A program made the position numbers and the translations under genes. Positions 1 to 7,612 of a DNA stretch of 64,000 nucleotides are shown here, in pieces. Source of the stretch: Clostridia bacterium (GTDB taxonomy: Bacteria; Bacillota; Clostridia; Christensenellales; Borkfalkiaceae). The notes under the pieces are model-generated. The model worked only from the letters and a program-made list of their open reading frames with translations, had not been told where the DNA came from and did not search any database. How positions within the stretch are numbered: the first letter of the stretch is position 1; every line of letters begins with the position of its first letter. The DNA lies in assembly GCA_017457215.1 (NCBI GenBank), contig JAFTHU010000008.1, positions 1 through 64,000 on the forward strand, read 5' to 3'.

Positions 1-178
1 CAGCGAAAAGATCGGTAGCGGTTTGGTAAGCGTTATGGTTCGCGGCGACGTAGGCGCAGTAAAGGCTGCTGTAGAAGCAGGTACGGCTGCTGCAACGGCA
101 CTCGGCGAAGTAATTGCTACGCACGTAATCCCTCGTCCCCATATGGACGTTGAAAAACTTCTTCCCAGCATTAAATAA
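1..178 (+). CDS. BMC hexameric shell protein (PduA/PduJ/EutM-like), 3' end only
   Basis: This is the C-terminal 58 residues of a BMC-domain shell protein; the start lies left of the window. The reading frame begins at base 2 and ends at TAA 176-178. The segment [20 protein letters not shown] and the ending [13 protein letters not shown] are typical of the last strand, helix and tail of PduA/EutM-type hexamers that tile the flat facets of microcompartments. A hairpin terminator follows directly, so this abundant shell protein probably closes an upstream transcription unit while the rest of the locus continues from its own promoter. Whether it is a PduA or PduJ equivalent cannot be told from the fragment. 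Confidence 0.88.
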   Translation, partial: SEKIGSGLVSVMVRGDVGAVKAAVEAGTAAATALGEVIATHVIPRPHMDVEKLLPSIK

Positions 179-202
179 GTTTTACTTAAAGAAGCGGAAA
201 AT

Positions 203-240
203 CCATACTGCCCATTAAACGGGCAGTATGGGAAGTTTTT
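203..240 (+). terminator. Rho-independent terminator after the BMC shell gene
   Basis: An 11-bp perfect stem (203-213 with 221-231) with a 7-nt loop is followed by a T run at 236-240. It would end or attenuate transcription between the shell gene and pduL. Confidence 0.8.
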
Positions 241-274
241 CAAAACTTGATAAGAGTTTTGAAATAAAACGGAC

Positions 275-305
275 TTGTGTACGCGCGCGTACGCGCCTTT
301 ATACT
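275..305 (+). promoter_or_regulatory. Candidate promoter with 14-bp palindromic operator upstream of pduL
   Basis: TTGTGT at 275-280 is followed after 17 bp by TTTATA at 298-303; an overlapping TATACT lies at 300-305. Between the two boxes is a perfect 14-bp palindrome at 279-292 (GTACGCGCGCGTAC), where a repressor or activator dimer could bind. It fits an inducible promoter for pduL and the genes after it, because a terminator separates them from the shell gene. The transcription start is not proven. Confidence 0.5.
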
Positions 306-371
306 TGTTTCGGTTAGGTATTTAGCGCCGCAAAGACGGCAAAAAAACAGTAAAGATAGAAAGGTATCACA

Positions 372-1031
372 ATGGAAATTACGAACGCGCAGATAGCGGA
401 ATTGGTTAAAAAAGTGTTGGCGAATTTAGGCGGAGAAGTTGCGCCCGCAAATAGCGACGGCGACGTGCCCGTTGGCGTATCAAATCGTCATATTCATTTG
501 AATAAAGCGGATTTGGAAACGCTTTTCGGGGCGGGATACGAGTTGACGCCTTTAAAAGATTTATCGCAACCGGGACAATATGCGTGCAAAGAAACGCTCA
601 CTTTAATCGGTCCTGCTATGCGTCCGATTGAAAACGTGCGTGTACTTGGACCTCTTCGTAACAAATCGCAGGTAGAAATTTCTGCGACGGATTCGTACGT
701 GTTGAAGGTAAAACCTCCCGTGCGTGAATCGGGAAAGACGGAAGGTTCTGCACCCGTAACAATTATCGGACCGAAAGGGGTAGTGCAATTAAAAGAGGGT
801 TGCATTATTGCAAACAGACATATCCATATGTCCCCTGCGGACGGCGTAGCGTTTGGGGTAAAGGATAACGACACGGTTACGGTGGACGTAATGGGCAAAC
901 GGCGTACCCGTTGGTATGACGTGCAGGTACGTGTGCACAAAGATTTCCGTTTGGAAATGCACGTGGATACGGACGACGCGAACGCTGTGGGCATCGGAAA
1001 CGGCGCGAAAGTGAAAATTGTGAAGGAGTAA
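372..1031 (+). CDS. pduL: Phosphate propanoyltransferase PduL, BMC-associated
   Basis: The 219-residue protein has two PduL domains. It exchanges CoA for phosphate on propionyl-CoA or another acyl-CoA inside the compartment, recycling CoA and giving an acyl-phosphate for ATP formation. The zinc-binding histidine motifs SNRHIHLN (near residue 38) and NRHIHMSP (near residue 148) are both present. The first 20 residues form an amphipathic helix (MEITNAQIAELVKKVLANLG) joined by an Ala/Asn/Ser-rich linker, which is the usual encapsulation-peptide layout. The start ATG follows AGAAAGGT. The stop lies 2 bases before the next start, so it is operonic with the vertex gene. Confidence 0.93.
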   Translation: MEITNAQIAELVKKVLANLGGEVAPANSDGDVPVGVSNRHIHLNKADLETLFGAGYELTPLKDLSQPGQYACKETLTLIGPAMRPIENVRVLGPLRNKSQVEISATDSYVLKVKPPVRESGKTEGSAPVTIIGPKGVVQLKEGCIIANRHIHMSPADGVAFGVKDNDTVTVDVMGKRRTRWYDVQVRVHKDFRLEMHVDTDDANAVGIGNGAKVKIVKE

Positions 1032-1033
1032 TT

Positions 1034-1282
1034 ATGTTAAGAGGAATTATCAGAGGACATATTGTTTCGACGAAAAAGCAGGACGCTTTGGTAGGTTCGA
1101 AATTTATGGAAGTTGAAATTATGAAAAACGGCAACTTGACGGGGGAATTTATCATTGCCGTAGACAGCGTTGGCGCGGGTATCAACGAGGAAGTTTTGAT
1201 TACGACGGGTAGTTCGGCTCGTTTGGCGCTTTTGAATACGAATGCGCCTTGCGACGCAGTTATCGTAGGTATTGTCGATTAA
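1034..1282 (+). CDS. BMC pentameric vertex protein (EutN/CcmL/PduN family)
   Basis: This 82-residue protein has the length and sequence character of the EutN/CcmL fold. It starts MLRGIIRGHIVSTKKQDALVG and contains AVDSVGAGINEEVLITTGSSAR. Pentamers of this family cap the icosahedral corners of microcompartments. It starts 2 bases after the pduL stop with an RBS (AAGGAG) inside the pduL end, so translation is probably coupled. It ends IVGIVD, as is common for the family. Confidence 0.92.
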   Translation: MLRGIIRGHIVSTKKQDALVGSKFMEVEIMKNGNLTGEFIIAVDSVGAGINEEVLITTGSSARLALLNTNAPCDAVIVGIVD

Positions 1283-1305
1283 AAAAAGAACGAATTAGAG
1301 GCATT

Positions 1306-2625
1306 ATGGAACTGAAAGAGATCATGAAAAACGCAGGAATCGTCGGCGCAGGTGGCGCAGGCTTCCCCTCGTACGCAAAATTGGCGGACGGGGCGGATAT
1401 GCTTGTGGTAAACGGCGCAGAATGTGAACCCTTGCTGTATACGGATTTCGTTCTTTTGCAAAAGGAAATGCCGCTGGTACTTTCAGGGATTAAAGCGGTT
1501 TTGGAATACGCAAAAATTCCCTGCGCATTGCTCTGCGTGAAAGAGCATACCGCCGTTAGATTGAAGCTGAAAGACGGCACGAAATTAGCGGATAGAATTA
1601 TCCTGAAAACATTGCCCGACGTATACCCTATGGGCGATGAAATCAGCTTGATTTATCAAGCGACGGGCAGAGTTGTAAAGCCCGGAAATTTGCCGATTAC
1701 AGCAGGCGTTATCGTGTTGAACGTAGAAACGTTGTACAACGTGGCGCGGGCGGTAAAAGGCGGCGACTGTGTTACGGAAAAATATTTGACGATTGGCGGG
1801 GACATTCCGCAAGCAATCGTGGTAAAAGTGCCTATCGGTACGTCCGTGGCGGAGTTATTTGAAAAAAATTCGATAGAAATTCCCGAAGGGTACACCGTAT
1901 TGGACGGTGGACCTTCGATGGGTAAAGTGATAGATCCCGAGCGCGCAGTGGTTACAAAAACGACGAAAGGGTTGTTGATTTTGCCGAATACTTGCGAAGC
2001 AGTGCTCTCCAAATATTTAGACGGCGAAAAATCGATTGCGCGGGCGGAAACGGCGTGCTGTCAATGTACGCGCTGTACGGATATGTGCCCTCGGCATTTG
2101 CTGGGGTATCCGTTAGAGCCGCACAAGATGGTGCGTACGGCAAAATCTGCAGTTTCGGTGATGCCGGAAATGGTAATTTCTGCTACCCTTTGTTGCGGTT
2201 GCGGAATTTGCGAAACGTTGGCTTGTTGCCAAGGAATTTCGCCTAAAGCCGTTATCAACGAATATAAATCGCTGTTGGCGAAAAACAAAATGCGTTATAT
2301 CGGCAAAGAGGAAGTTTCTCCTGCAATCGAACGGGATTGGCGTATGGTACCCTCCGAGCGTTGGGCGAACGTATTGGGTGTTGCAAAATACGATAAACTT
2401 GCAAAATATGTAGGAACGCAGACGTACGACAGAGTGGAAATACTTCTTCGTCAGCATATCGGCGCACCCAGCGTGCCTTGTGTTTCCGACGGCGACTTCG
2501 TGCAAAAGGGAGATAAAATTGCGGAAGCAGCGGAAGGTTTGTCTTTGCCGCAGTACGCGTCTGTGTCGGGAAGGGTAACCGTTTTTGACGGAGAAAAAAT
2601 CGTAATAGAAAAGGTGAGTGAATAA
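1306..2625 (+). CDS. pduS: PduS/RnfC-like Fe-S flavoprotein of the microcompartment
   Basis: The 439-residue protein resembles PduS and RnfC. It has a glycine-rich N-terminal nucleotide/flavin segment (GIVGAGGAGFPSYAK), a central SLBB-like region, and two cysteine clusters for 4Fe-4S centres: CCQCTRCTDMCP near residue 247 and CCGCGICETLACC near residue 290. A lipoyl/barrel-like C-terminal part follows. ATG 1306 was chosen over an upstream GTG at 1249 because the latter lies inside the vertex gene and the RnfC-like homology begins at MELKEIMKNAG. PduS reduces cobalamin in B12-dependent compartments. This locus uses a radical dehydratase instead, so the protein more likely moves electrons to or from NAD(H). 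The stop overlaps the next start (TAATG). Confidence 0.88.
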   Translation: MELKEIMKNAGIVGAGGAGFPSYAKLADGADMLVVNGAECEPLLYTDFVLLQKEMPLVLSGIKAVLEYAKIPCALLCVKEHTAVRLKLKDGTKLADRIILKTLPDVYPMGDEISLIYQATGRVVKPGNLPITAGVIVLNVETLYNVARAVKGGDCVTEKYLTIGGDIPQAIVVKVPIGTSVAELFEKNSIEIPEGYTVLDGGPSMGKVIDPERAVVTKTTKGLLILPNTCEAVLSKYLDGEKSIARAETACCQCTRCTDMCPRHLLGYPLEPHKMVRTAKSAVSVMPEMVISATLCCGCGICETLACCQGISPKAVINEYKSLLAKNKMRYIGKEEVSPAIERDWRMVPSERWANVLGVAKYDKLAKYVGTQTYDRVEILLRQHIGAPSVPCVSDGDFVQKGDKIAEAAEGLSLPQYASVSGRVTVFDGEKIVIEKVSE

Positions 2626-3170
2626 TGTTTAAATCTATCGGCGTAATTGAATTAAAAAGTATTCCCAAAGGCGTAGAAGCTACGGACGCGGCTTTGAAGA
2701 GCGCGGGGGTGGATATGGTATCCGCACACCCGTCTTGCCCAGGCAAATATGAAATTATTTTAACGGGTTCGATTTCTAACGTAACGGCGGCGGTAGACCA
2801 CGTACTTTCTAAATTCGAGGGCTACGTTATCGACAGTTCTGTAATGGGACGTATTGACGAACAAGTTATTCAGGCGTTGTTTGGAACGCAGAAAACGGAA
2901 AAGAAAGGTTCGCTCGGTTTGATTGAAACATTCTCGGCAGCAACGACGATTAAGGCGGCGGATATTGCAGTAAAAACGGCACGTGTGGAAATTTTCGATT
3001 TGCGTGTATCCCGCGGTATGGGCGGCAAAGGCGTCGTGATGTTGGTCGGTGAAGTGGGAGACGTAACAGCGGCTGTGGAAGCGGGATCTGCGTATGCAAA
3101 ACAGAGCGGTCAGCTTTCTTCAGAATCAGTAATTGCAGCACCGCACGAAGATCTTTGGAATCAATTATAA
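2625..3170 (+). CDS. pduT: BMC trimeric shell protein with tandem BMC domains (PduT-like)
   Basis: The 181-residue protein holds two BMC domains (about 1-90 and 95-181), forming a pseudohexameric trimer. The first domain carries SAHPSCPGKYEI; its cysteine is residue 38, the same position as the cysteine that binds a pore 4Fe-4S cluster in Salmonella PduT (family knowledge). The adjacent PduS-like protein is the natural electron partner. It overlaps the pduS-like stop by one base, which indicates tight coupling. The final helix resembles other BMC-T proteins. Cluster binding is inferred from the single conserved cysteine. Confidence 0.9.
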   Translation: MFKSIGVIELKSIPKGVEATDAALKSAGVDMVSAHPSCPGKYEIILTGSISNVTAAVDHVLSKFEGYVIDSSVMGRIDEQVIQALFGTQKTEKKGSLGLIETFSAATTIKAADIAVKTARVEIFDLRVSRGMGGKGVVMLVGEVGDVTAAVEAGSAYAKQSGQLSSESVIAAPHEDLWNQL

Positions 3171-3185
3171 TTAGGACAGTAAGTT

Positions 3186-5717
3186 ATGGAAAATATTAAA
3201 TTCGTAATTGAAAAAAGTGCAAGAATTGATAAATTGGTAGACGCGTTATATCAAAAGATGCCCGAAATAGAATCGGCGCGCGGTTTACTTGTAACCGAAA
3301 GCTATAAACAGACGGAAGATTTACCGATTATTTTGCGTCGCAGCGCTGCATTTGCGCATATTTTGCGGTATATTCCCATCGTGATTCGCGATAACGAGCT
3401 TATCGTCGGCAGCGCAACGGTTGCTCCCCGCGGTTGTCAGGTATTCCCCGAATATTCCTACGAATGGTTGGAAGCGGAATTTGACACGGTGGCAACGCGT
3501 GCGGCAGACCCGTTTTATATCAGCGAAAAAACGAAGGCGGATTTGCGCGGTGCATATCCCTATTGGAAAGGGAAAACGAACAGCGATTTGGCGAAGGCAA
3601 ATATGGCGCCCGAGGCATACGAAGCGTTTGTAACTCACGGTATGTTCACGCCTGGTAACTATTTCTATAACGGAATCGGGCACGTCAACGTCAATTATGA
3701 AAAGGTACTCAAAATCGGTTACCGCGGTATTATGGCGGAAGCACAAGCGGCAATGGATAAACTCTGTGTAGCCGATCCCGAATATACGCAAAGACACAAT
3801 TTCCTTGCGGCGGTTATCGAATCGTGCGAGGCGGTTATCGAATATGCGCGCAGATACGCAAAACTTGCAAAAGAACTTGCGTTAAAAGAAAAGAATGCAG
3901 AGCGCAAAGCGGAACTTGAAAAAATTGCAAAGAATTGTGCGCGCGTTCCCGAATGTCCAGCACGCGATTTCCACGAAGCTTGTCAATCGTTCTGGTTTGT
4001 GCAACTTTTGTTGCAAGTGGAATCGAGCGGGCACTCCATTTCGCCTGGCAGATTTGACCAATATATGTATCCTTTCTATAAGAAAGATATCGACGCGGGA
4101 AAAATCACGCTGGAGCAGGCGCAGGAACTTATCGATTGTATCTGGGTAAAACTCAACGATATTAACAAAGTGCGTGACGCGGGTTCTGCAGACGGATTCG
4201 CAGGCTACGGTATGTTCCAAAACTTGATTGTAGGCGGTCAGGATATCCACGGCATGGACGCAACGAACGATTTGTCGTATATGTGTTTGGAAGCGGCAAT
4301 GCACGTGCCTCTGCCCCAACCCTCTATTTCCGTTCGTGTATGGAACGGCACACCGCAATCGTTTATGATTAAAGCGGCGGCGCTCACTCGTTTGGGTACG
4401 GGCTTGCCTGCGTATTATAACGACGAAGTTATTATTCCGTCCATTATGGCGAGAGGTCTTACTTTGGAAGACGCGCGCGATTATTGTATTATCGGCTGCG
4501 TAGAACCGCAGAAAGGCGCGAAGACGGACGGCTGGCACGACGCGGCGTTCTTTAATATGTGCCGCCCTATGGAACTCGTGTTCTCCAACGGTATGGACAA
4601 GGGCAAACAAATCGGCCCGCAGACGGGGGACGTGGCGCAAATGACTACCTTTGAAGAGGTGTTTGAGGCGTACAAAACCCAACAGAGCTATTTCATTAAA
4701 TTGCTTGTCAATGCAAACAACGCTATTGACGCGGCGCACGCTGTACGTTGCCCGTTGCCTTTCCAATCGTGCATGGTAGACGACTGTATCGGCAGAGGAA
4801 AATCTTTGCAAGAGGGCGGTGCAATTTATAATTTCACAGGTCCGCAGGGCTTTGGTATTGCGAACAATACGGACGCATTGCTTGCGATAAAACAACTCGT
4901 GTTTGAAGAACACAAAGTAACGATGACGGAATTGCGCGACGCATTGAACGCAAACTTCGGCTACGGTTTAAGCGGTAAAGCGGCAGAACGTGTTACCAAC
5001 GAGGTAGCGTGTTCGCTTGCGGAAGCGGGAATCGAAGTGAATGAAAGCGTGGTAAAAGCCATTTATCAAGAAGTAACGTCGGGTGCGGGTATCGACGCGC
5101 AAAAGAGAGCGCGTTATCAGGAAATCAAACGCTTGATAGACGAAACTTGCCCCAAATACGGCAACGATATCTACGAAGCGGATATGTTTGCGCGCGAAGT
5201 GGCAAATTCTTACACCAAGGAAGTGGAAAAATATAAAAATCCTCGCGGCGGTATGTTCCAAGCAGGGTTGTATCCCGTATCGGCAAACGTACCCCTCGGT
5301 GCGCAGACGGGCGCAACGCCCGACGGCAGATTGGCGTTTACTCCGATTGCGGACGGTATCGGTCCTGCGTCGGGCAGGGACGTAAAAGGTCCTACCGCAA
5401 CGGCAAACTCGGTGGCGAAATTGGAACAAGGCGTAGCGTCCAACGGGACGTTGCTCAATCAAAAGTTCCATCCTTCGGCGCTTGCGGGTATGAGCGGTTT
5501 GACAAAGTTTGTAGCGCTTATTCGTTCGTATTTTGATCAAAAAGGTATGCATATGCAATTTAACGTTGTTACCCGCGAAACGTTGTTGGACGCACAGAAG
5601 AACCCCGAAAAGTACAAGACTTTGGTTGTGCGCGTAGCTGGATACAGCGCGTTGTTTACGACGCTTTCCAGATCCTTGCAAGACGATATTATTAACAGAA
5701 CGGAACAAGGCTTTTAA
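3186..5717 (+). CDS. Glycyl radical diol dehydratase (B12-independent propanediol/glycerol dehydratase type)
   Basis: This 843-residue protein belongs to the pyruvate formate-lyase superfamily. The thiyl cysteine is Cys438 in IIGCVEPQKG with Glu440 two residues on. The glycyl radical site is Gly819 in VRVAGYSALF near the C-terminus. The dehydratase subgroup is supported by SSGHSISPGRFDQ (His-Ser pair) and by Asp452, 14 residues after the cysteine, which match the substrate-binding residues recalled for Clostridium butyricum glycerol dehydratase. Choline-lyase and pyruvate formate-lyase signatures are absent. In this BMC context 1,2-propanediol to propanal is the most likely reaction. It is somewhat longer than free glycerol dehydratase (about 787), with a helical N-terminal extension that may aid encapsulation. 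Confidence 0.92.
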   Translation: MENIKFVIEKSARIDKLVDALYQKMPEIESARGLLVTESYKQTEDLPIILRRSAAFAHILRYIPIVIRDNELIVGSATVAPRGCQVFPEYSYEWLEAEFDTVATRAADPFYISEKTKADLRGAYPYWKGKTNSDLAKANMAPEAYEAFVTHGMFTPGNYFYNGIGHVNVNYEKVLKIGYRGIMAEAQAAMDKLCVADPEYTQRHNFLAAVIESCEAVIEYARRYAKLAKELALKEKNAERKAELEKIAKNCARVPECPARDFHEACQSFWFVQLLLQVESSGHSISPGRFDQYMYPFYKKDIDAGKITLEQAQELIDCIWVKLNDINKVRDAGSADGFAGYGMFQNLIVGGQDIHGMDATNDLSYMCLEAAMHVPLPQPSISVRVWNGTPQSFMIKAAALTRLGTGLPAYYNDEVIIPSIMARGLTLEDARDYCIIGCVEPQKGAKTDGWHDAAFFNMCRPMELVFSNGMDKGKQIGPQTGDVAQMTTFEEVFEAYKTQQSYFIKLLVNANNAIDAAHAVRCPLPFQSCMVDDCIGRGKSLQEGGAIYNFTGPQGFGIANNTDALLAIKQLVFEEHKVTMTELRDALNANFGYGLSGKAAERVTNEVACSLAEAGIEVNESVVKAIYQEVTSGAGIDAQKRARYQEIKRLIDETCPKYGNDIYEADMFAREVANSYTKEVEKYKNPRGGMFQAGLYPVSANVPLGAQTGATPDGRLAFTPIADGIGPASGRDVKGPTATANSVAKLEQGVASNGTLLNQKFHPSALAGMSGLTKFVALIRSYFDQKGMHMQFNVVTRETLLDAQKNPEKYKTLVVRVAGYSALFTTLSRSLQDDIINRTEQGF

Positions 5718-5719
5718 TA

Positions 5720-5809
5720 AAAACGTTGTATCTAATGATGAATTGCGACGCGGTATGTAACCGTCGAAAAAGCCGAGATATTTTGGTTTTTTTGCAAATT
5801 CAACGTTTT
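5720..5809 (+). other. Inverted-repeat RNA structure between dehydratase and activase genes
   Basis: A 9-bp inverted repeat (AAAACGTTG at 5720-5728 and CAACGTTTT at 5801-5809) brackets the spacer. A smaller stem lies inside (GACG near 5746 with CGTC near 5762). There is no clear T run, so it looks like a structured mRNA spacer or processing site rather than a terminator. It could lower or separate expression of the activase from the abundant dehydratase. Confidence 0.4.
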
Positions 5810-5840
5810 ACAAAAATAAAAGGTGCAGAACAAAAAGATT

Positions 5841-6626
5841 ATGGATTTTTACGGTACGAAAGGCAGAATATTCAATATTCAGCGATTCTCGATCCACGAC
5901 GGACCGGGAATCCGTACCATTGTCTTTTTTAAGGGCTGTTTCATGCGTTGCGCGTGGTGTTGCAACCCCGAATCACAATCGTATGAAATCCAGACTATGC
6001 AGGAAAACGGTAAAGAAAAAATCGTAGGGCAGGACGTAACGGTGGCGGAAATTCTGCCGGAATTGCTTGCTGATGAAAATTATTATTGGCGCAGCGGCGG
6101 CGGAATCACCCTTTCGGGCGGAGAAATTTTAGGACAGCCCGATTTTGCAAGAGATTTGCTCCGTGCGTGCAAGCAAAACGGTTTGCATACAGCGGTGGAA
6201 TCCACGGCAAATGCACCCTATGAAAACATTGAAAAAATATTGCCGTATCTCGATTTATATTTGATGGATATCAAGCATATGGATTCGGCAAAACATAAAG
6301 AATTTACAGCGACGGGGAACGAGCGGATTTTAGAAAACGCAAAACGCTTGGCAACAAGCGGCGTGGAACTTGTGATTCGTACGCCTGTTGTGCCCGGTTT
6401 TAACGATACGGCGGAGGAAATCCGCGCCATTTCTAAATTTGCAGCAACCCTTCCCGGGGTGCGTGAACATCATTTGCTTCCGTATCACCGTTTGGGACAG
6501 GATAAATATGCGGGGTTGGATAGAAATTACGCCCTCAAAGGTATCGAGCCGCCTCCGCAAGAAAAGATGGAATATTTACTTTCCGTAGCGGAAGAGAGCG
6601 GACTTAAATGTCAAATCGGCGGTTAA
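5841..6626 (+). CDS. Glycyl radical enzyme activase (radical SAM), short form
   Basis: The 261-residue radical SAM protein installs the glycyl radical on the dehydratase upstream. It has the CxxxCxxC cluster motif (CFMRCAWC near residue 31), the GGE-type SAM motif (ITLSGGEILGQ) and the PFL-activase pattern up to LLPYHRLGQDKY. It lacks the extra eight-cysteine ferredoxin insert that usually follows the radical SAM motif in diol dehydratase and choline lyase activases, so it resembles the compact PFL activase. ATG 5841 was chosen; a GTG at 5823 would add six residues, and neither has an ideally spaced RBS. A structured spacer separates it from the dehydratase gene. Confidence 0.9.
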   Translation: MDFYGTKGRIFNIQRFSIHDGPGIRTIVFFKGCFMRCAWCCNPESQSYEIQTMQENGKEKIVGQDVTVAEILPELLADENYYWRSGGGITLSGGEILGQPDFARDLLRACKQNGLHTAVESTANAPYENIEKILPYLDLYLMDIKHMDSAKHKEFTATGNERILENAKRLATSGVELVIRTPVVPGFNDTAEEIRAISKFAATLPGVREHHLLPYHRLGQDKYAGLDRNYALKGIEPPPQEKMEYLLSVAEESGLKCQIGG

Positions 6627-6688
6627 GCAAGATGATCTTGCAGCCAGTATCCTAAATCAATACAGTTTCAAAAAGGATGGTAACGAAT

Positions 6689-7048
6689 ATGCAGTTACAA
6701 GATAAAATGACAATCATACAAGAGTTTGTCCCCGGTAAACAAATTACCCTTTGCCATATCATAGCAAATCCTGGGGAAACGTTGTATACAAAACTCGGGT
6801 TGGACCCGCAAACTGATTACACGAAAAGCGCCATCGGCGTTTTGACGGTAATTCCCTACGAAAGCGCTGTTATTGCGGCGGATATTGCTATGAAGTCGTC
6901 GGGCGCGGAAATCGGTTTTGTAGACAGATTTACGGGTACGCTTATTATCACGGGCAGCGTTTCTTCCGTGGAATCTGCGTTTATGGCCATTCGCGAATAT
7001 TGCATCAACAAGCTTGGGTATGCTTGCTGCGAGCTCACAAAAACCTGA
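6689..7048 (+). CDS. pduU: BMC circularly permuted shell protein (PduU/EutS-like)
   Basis: The 119-residue protein matches the PduU/EutS group. It starts with the family beta-barrel segment (IIQEFVPGKQITLCHIIANPG), followed by one BMC domain with permuted topology (AIGVLTVIPYESAVIAADIA). These hexamers have a capped pore. ATG 6689 was preferred to ATG 6677 because AAGGATGG at 6672-6679 then sits at normal RBS distance and the length matches the family. A small 15-nt palindromic hairpin lies upstream at 6627-6641. Confidence 0.88.
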   Translation: MQLQDKMTIIQEFVPGKQITLCHIIANPGETLYTKLGLDPQTDYTKSAIGVLTVIPYESAVIAADIAMKSSGAEIGFVDRFTGTLIITGSVSSVESAFMAIREYCINKLGYACCELTKT

Positions 7049-7066
7049 TTTTTCGGAAAATAAATC

Positions 7067-7594
7067 ATGAAAAAAATTATGTTATTCGGCAGAGTTGCGG
7101 CGGGGAAAACGACGCTGACGCAAGCTTTGCGCGGGGAAGAAATTAAATATTTTAAGACGCAATACGTCAATTATTTAGATACCGTTATCGACACCCCCGG
7201 CGAATATACCGAACGCCGCGAAACGAGCGGCGCGCTCTCGCTGTATGCATACGAAGCGGACGTGGTGGGATTGGTGCTTTCGGCAAACGAACCGTATTCC
7301 ATTTTTCCGCCTTGTTTGACGAGCATGGTAAACCGCGAGGCAATCGGTATTGTAACGGGGATTGATAAGCCCGATGCAAACGTAGAACGGGTTACCCGTT
7401 GGTTAAAGCTTGCGGGCTGTAAAAAGGTGTTCGCCGTCAGTTCGATTACGGGCGAGGGAATCAAGGAACTTGCCGAATTTTTAAACGACGATAAGGACGT
7501 AAAGCGGAAAAAGTTACCGCAAAAGCCGACGGCGCAAATTGAGAAAAAGACGGAAGAAAAAACCAGCAAACAGTTAGAAACTTGGCTGTTATAA
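7067..7594 (+). CDS. pduV: PduV/EutP-family small GTPase
   Basis: The 175-residue protein has a P-loop (GRVAAGKTT), the DTPGEY G3 motif and the TGIDKPDAN G4-like motif, as in PduV and EutP. PduV has been reported to associate with the outside of Pdu compartments and to influence their movement. A lysine/glutamate-rich linker from about residue 143 leads to a short hydrophobic end (SKQLETWLL) that looks like a docking or targeting helix. It sits 18 bases after the PduU-like gene and 18 bases before the ParA gene. Confidence 0.87.
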   Translation: MKKIMLFGRVAAGKTTLTQALRGEEIKYFKTQYVNYLDTVIDTPGEYTERRETSGALSLYAYEADVVGLVLSANEPYSIFPPCLTSMVNREAIGIVTGIDKPDANVERVTRWLKLAGCKKVFAVSSITGEGIKELAEFLNDDKDVKRKKLPQKPTAQIEKKTEEKTSKQLETWLL

Positions 7595-7612
7595 ACAATA
7601 CGGAGAACGAAT

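Noticed and set aside
279..292. Z-DNA-forming element as the main role of the CG-alternating palindrome
   Set aside because: Position between -35 and -10 boxes is explained more simply by an operator; nothing else supports a structural role.
3882..4913. Long minus-strand open frame (343 codons) inside the dehydratase gene
   Set aside because: It mirrors the codon pattern of the real gene, has no RBS and an Arg/His/Val-rich nonsense composition.
3186..5717. Choline trimethylamine-lyase or pyruvate formate-lyase identity for the GRE
   Set aside because: The GCVEP motif with Asp452 and the His-Ser pair fits diol dehydratases; the Cys-Cys of pyruvate formate-lyase is absent.
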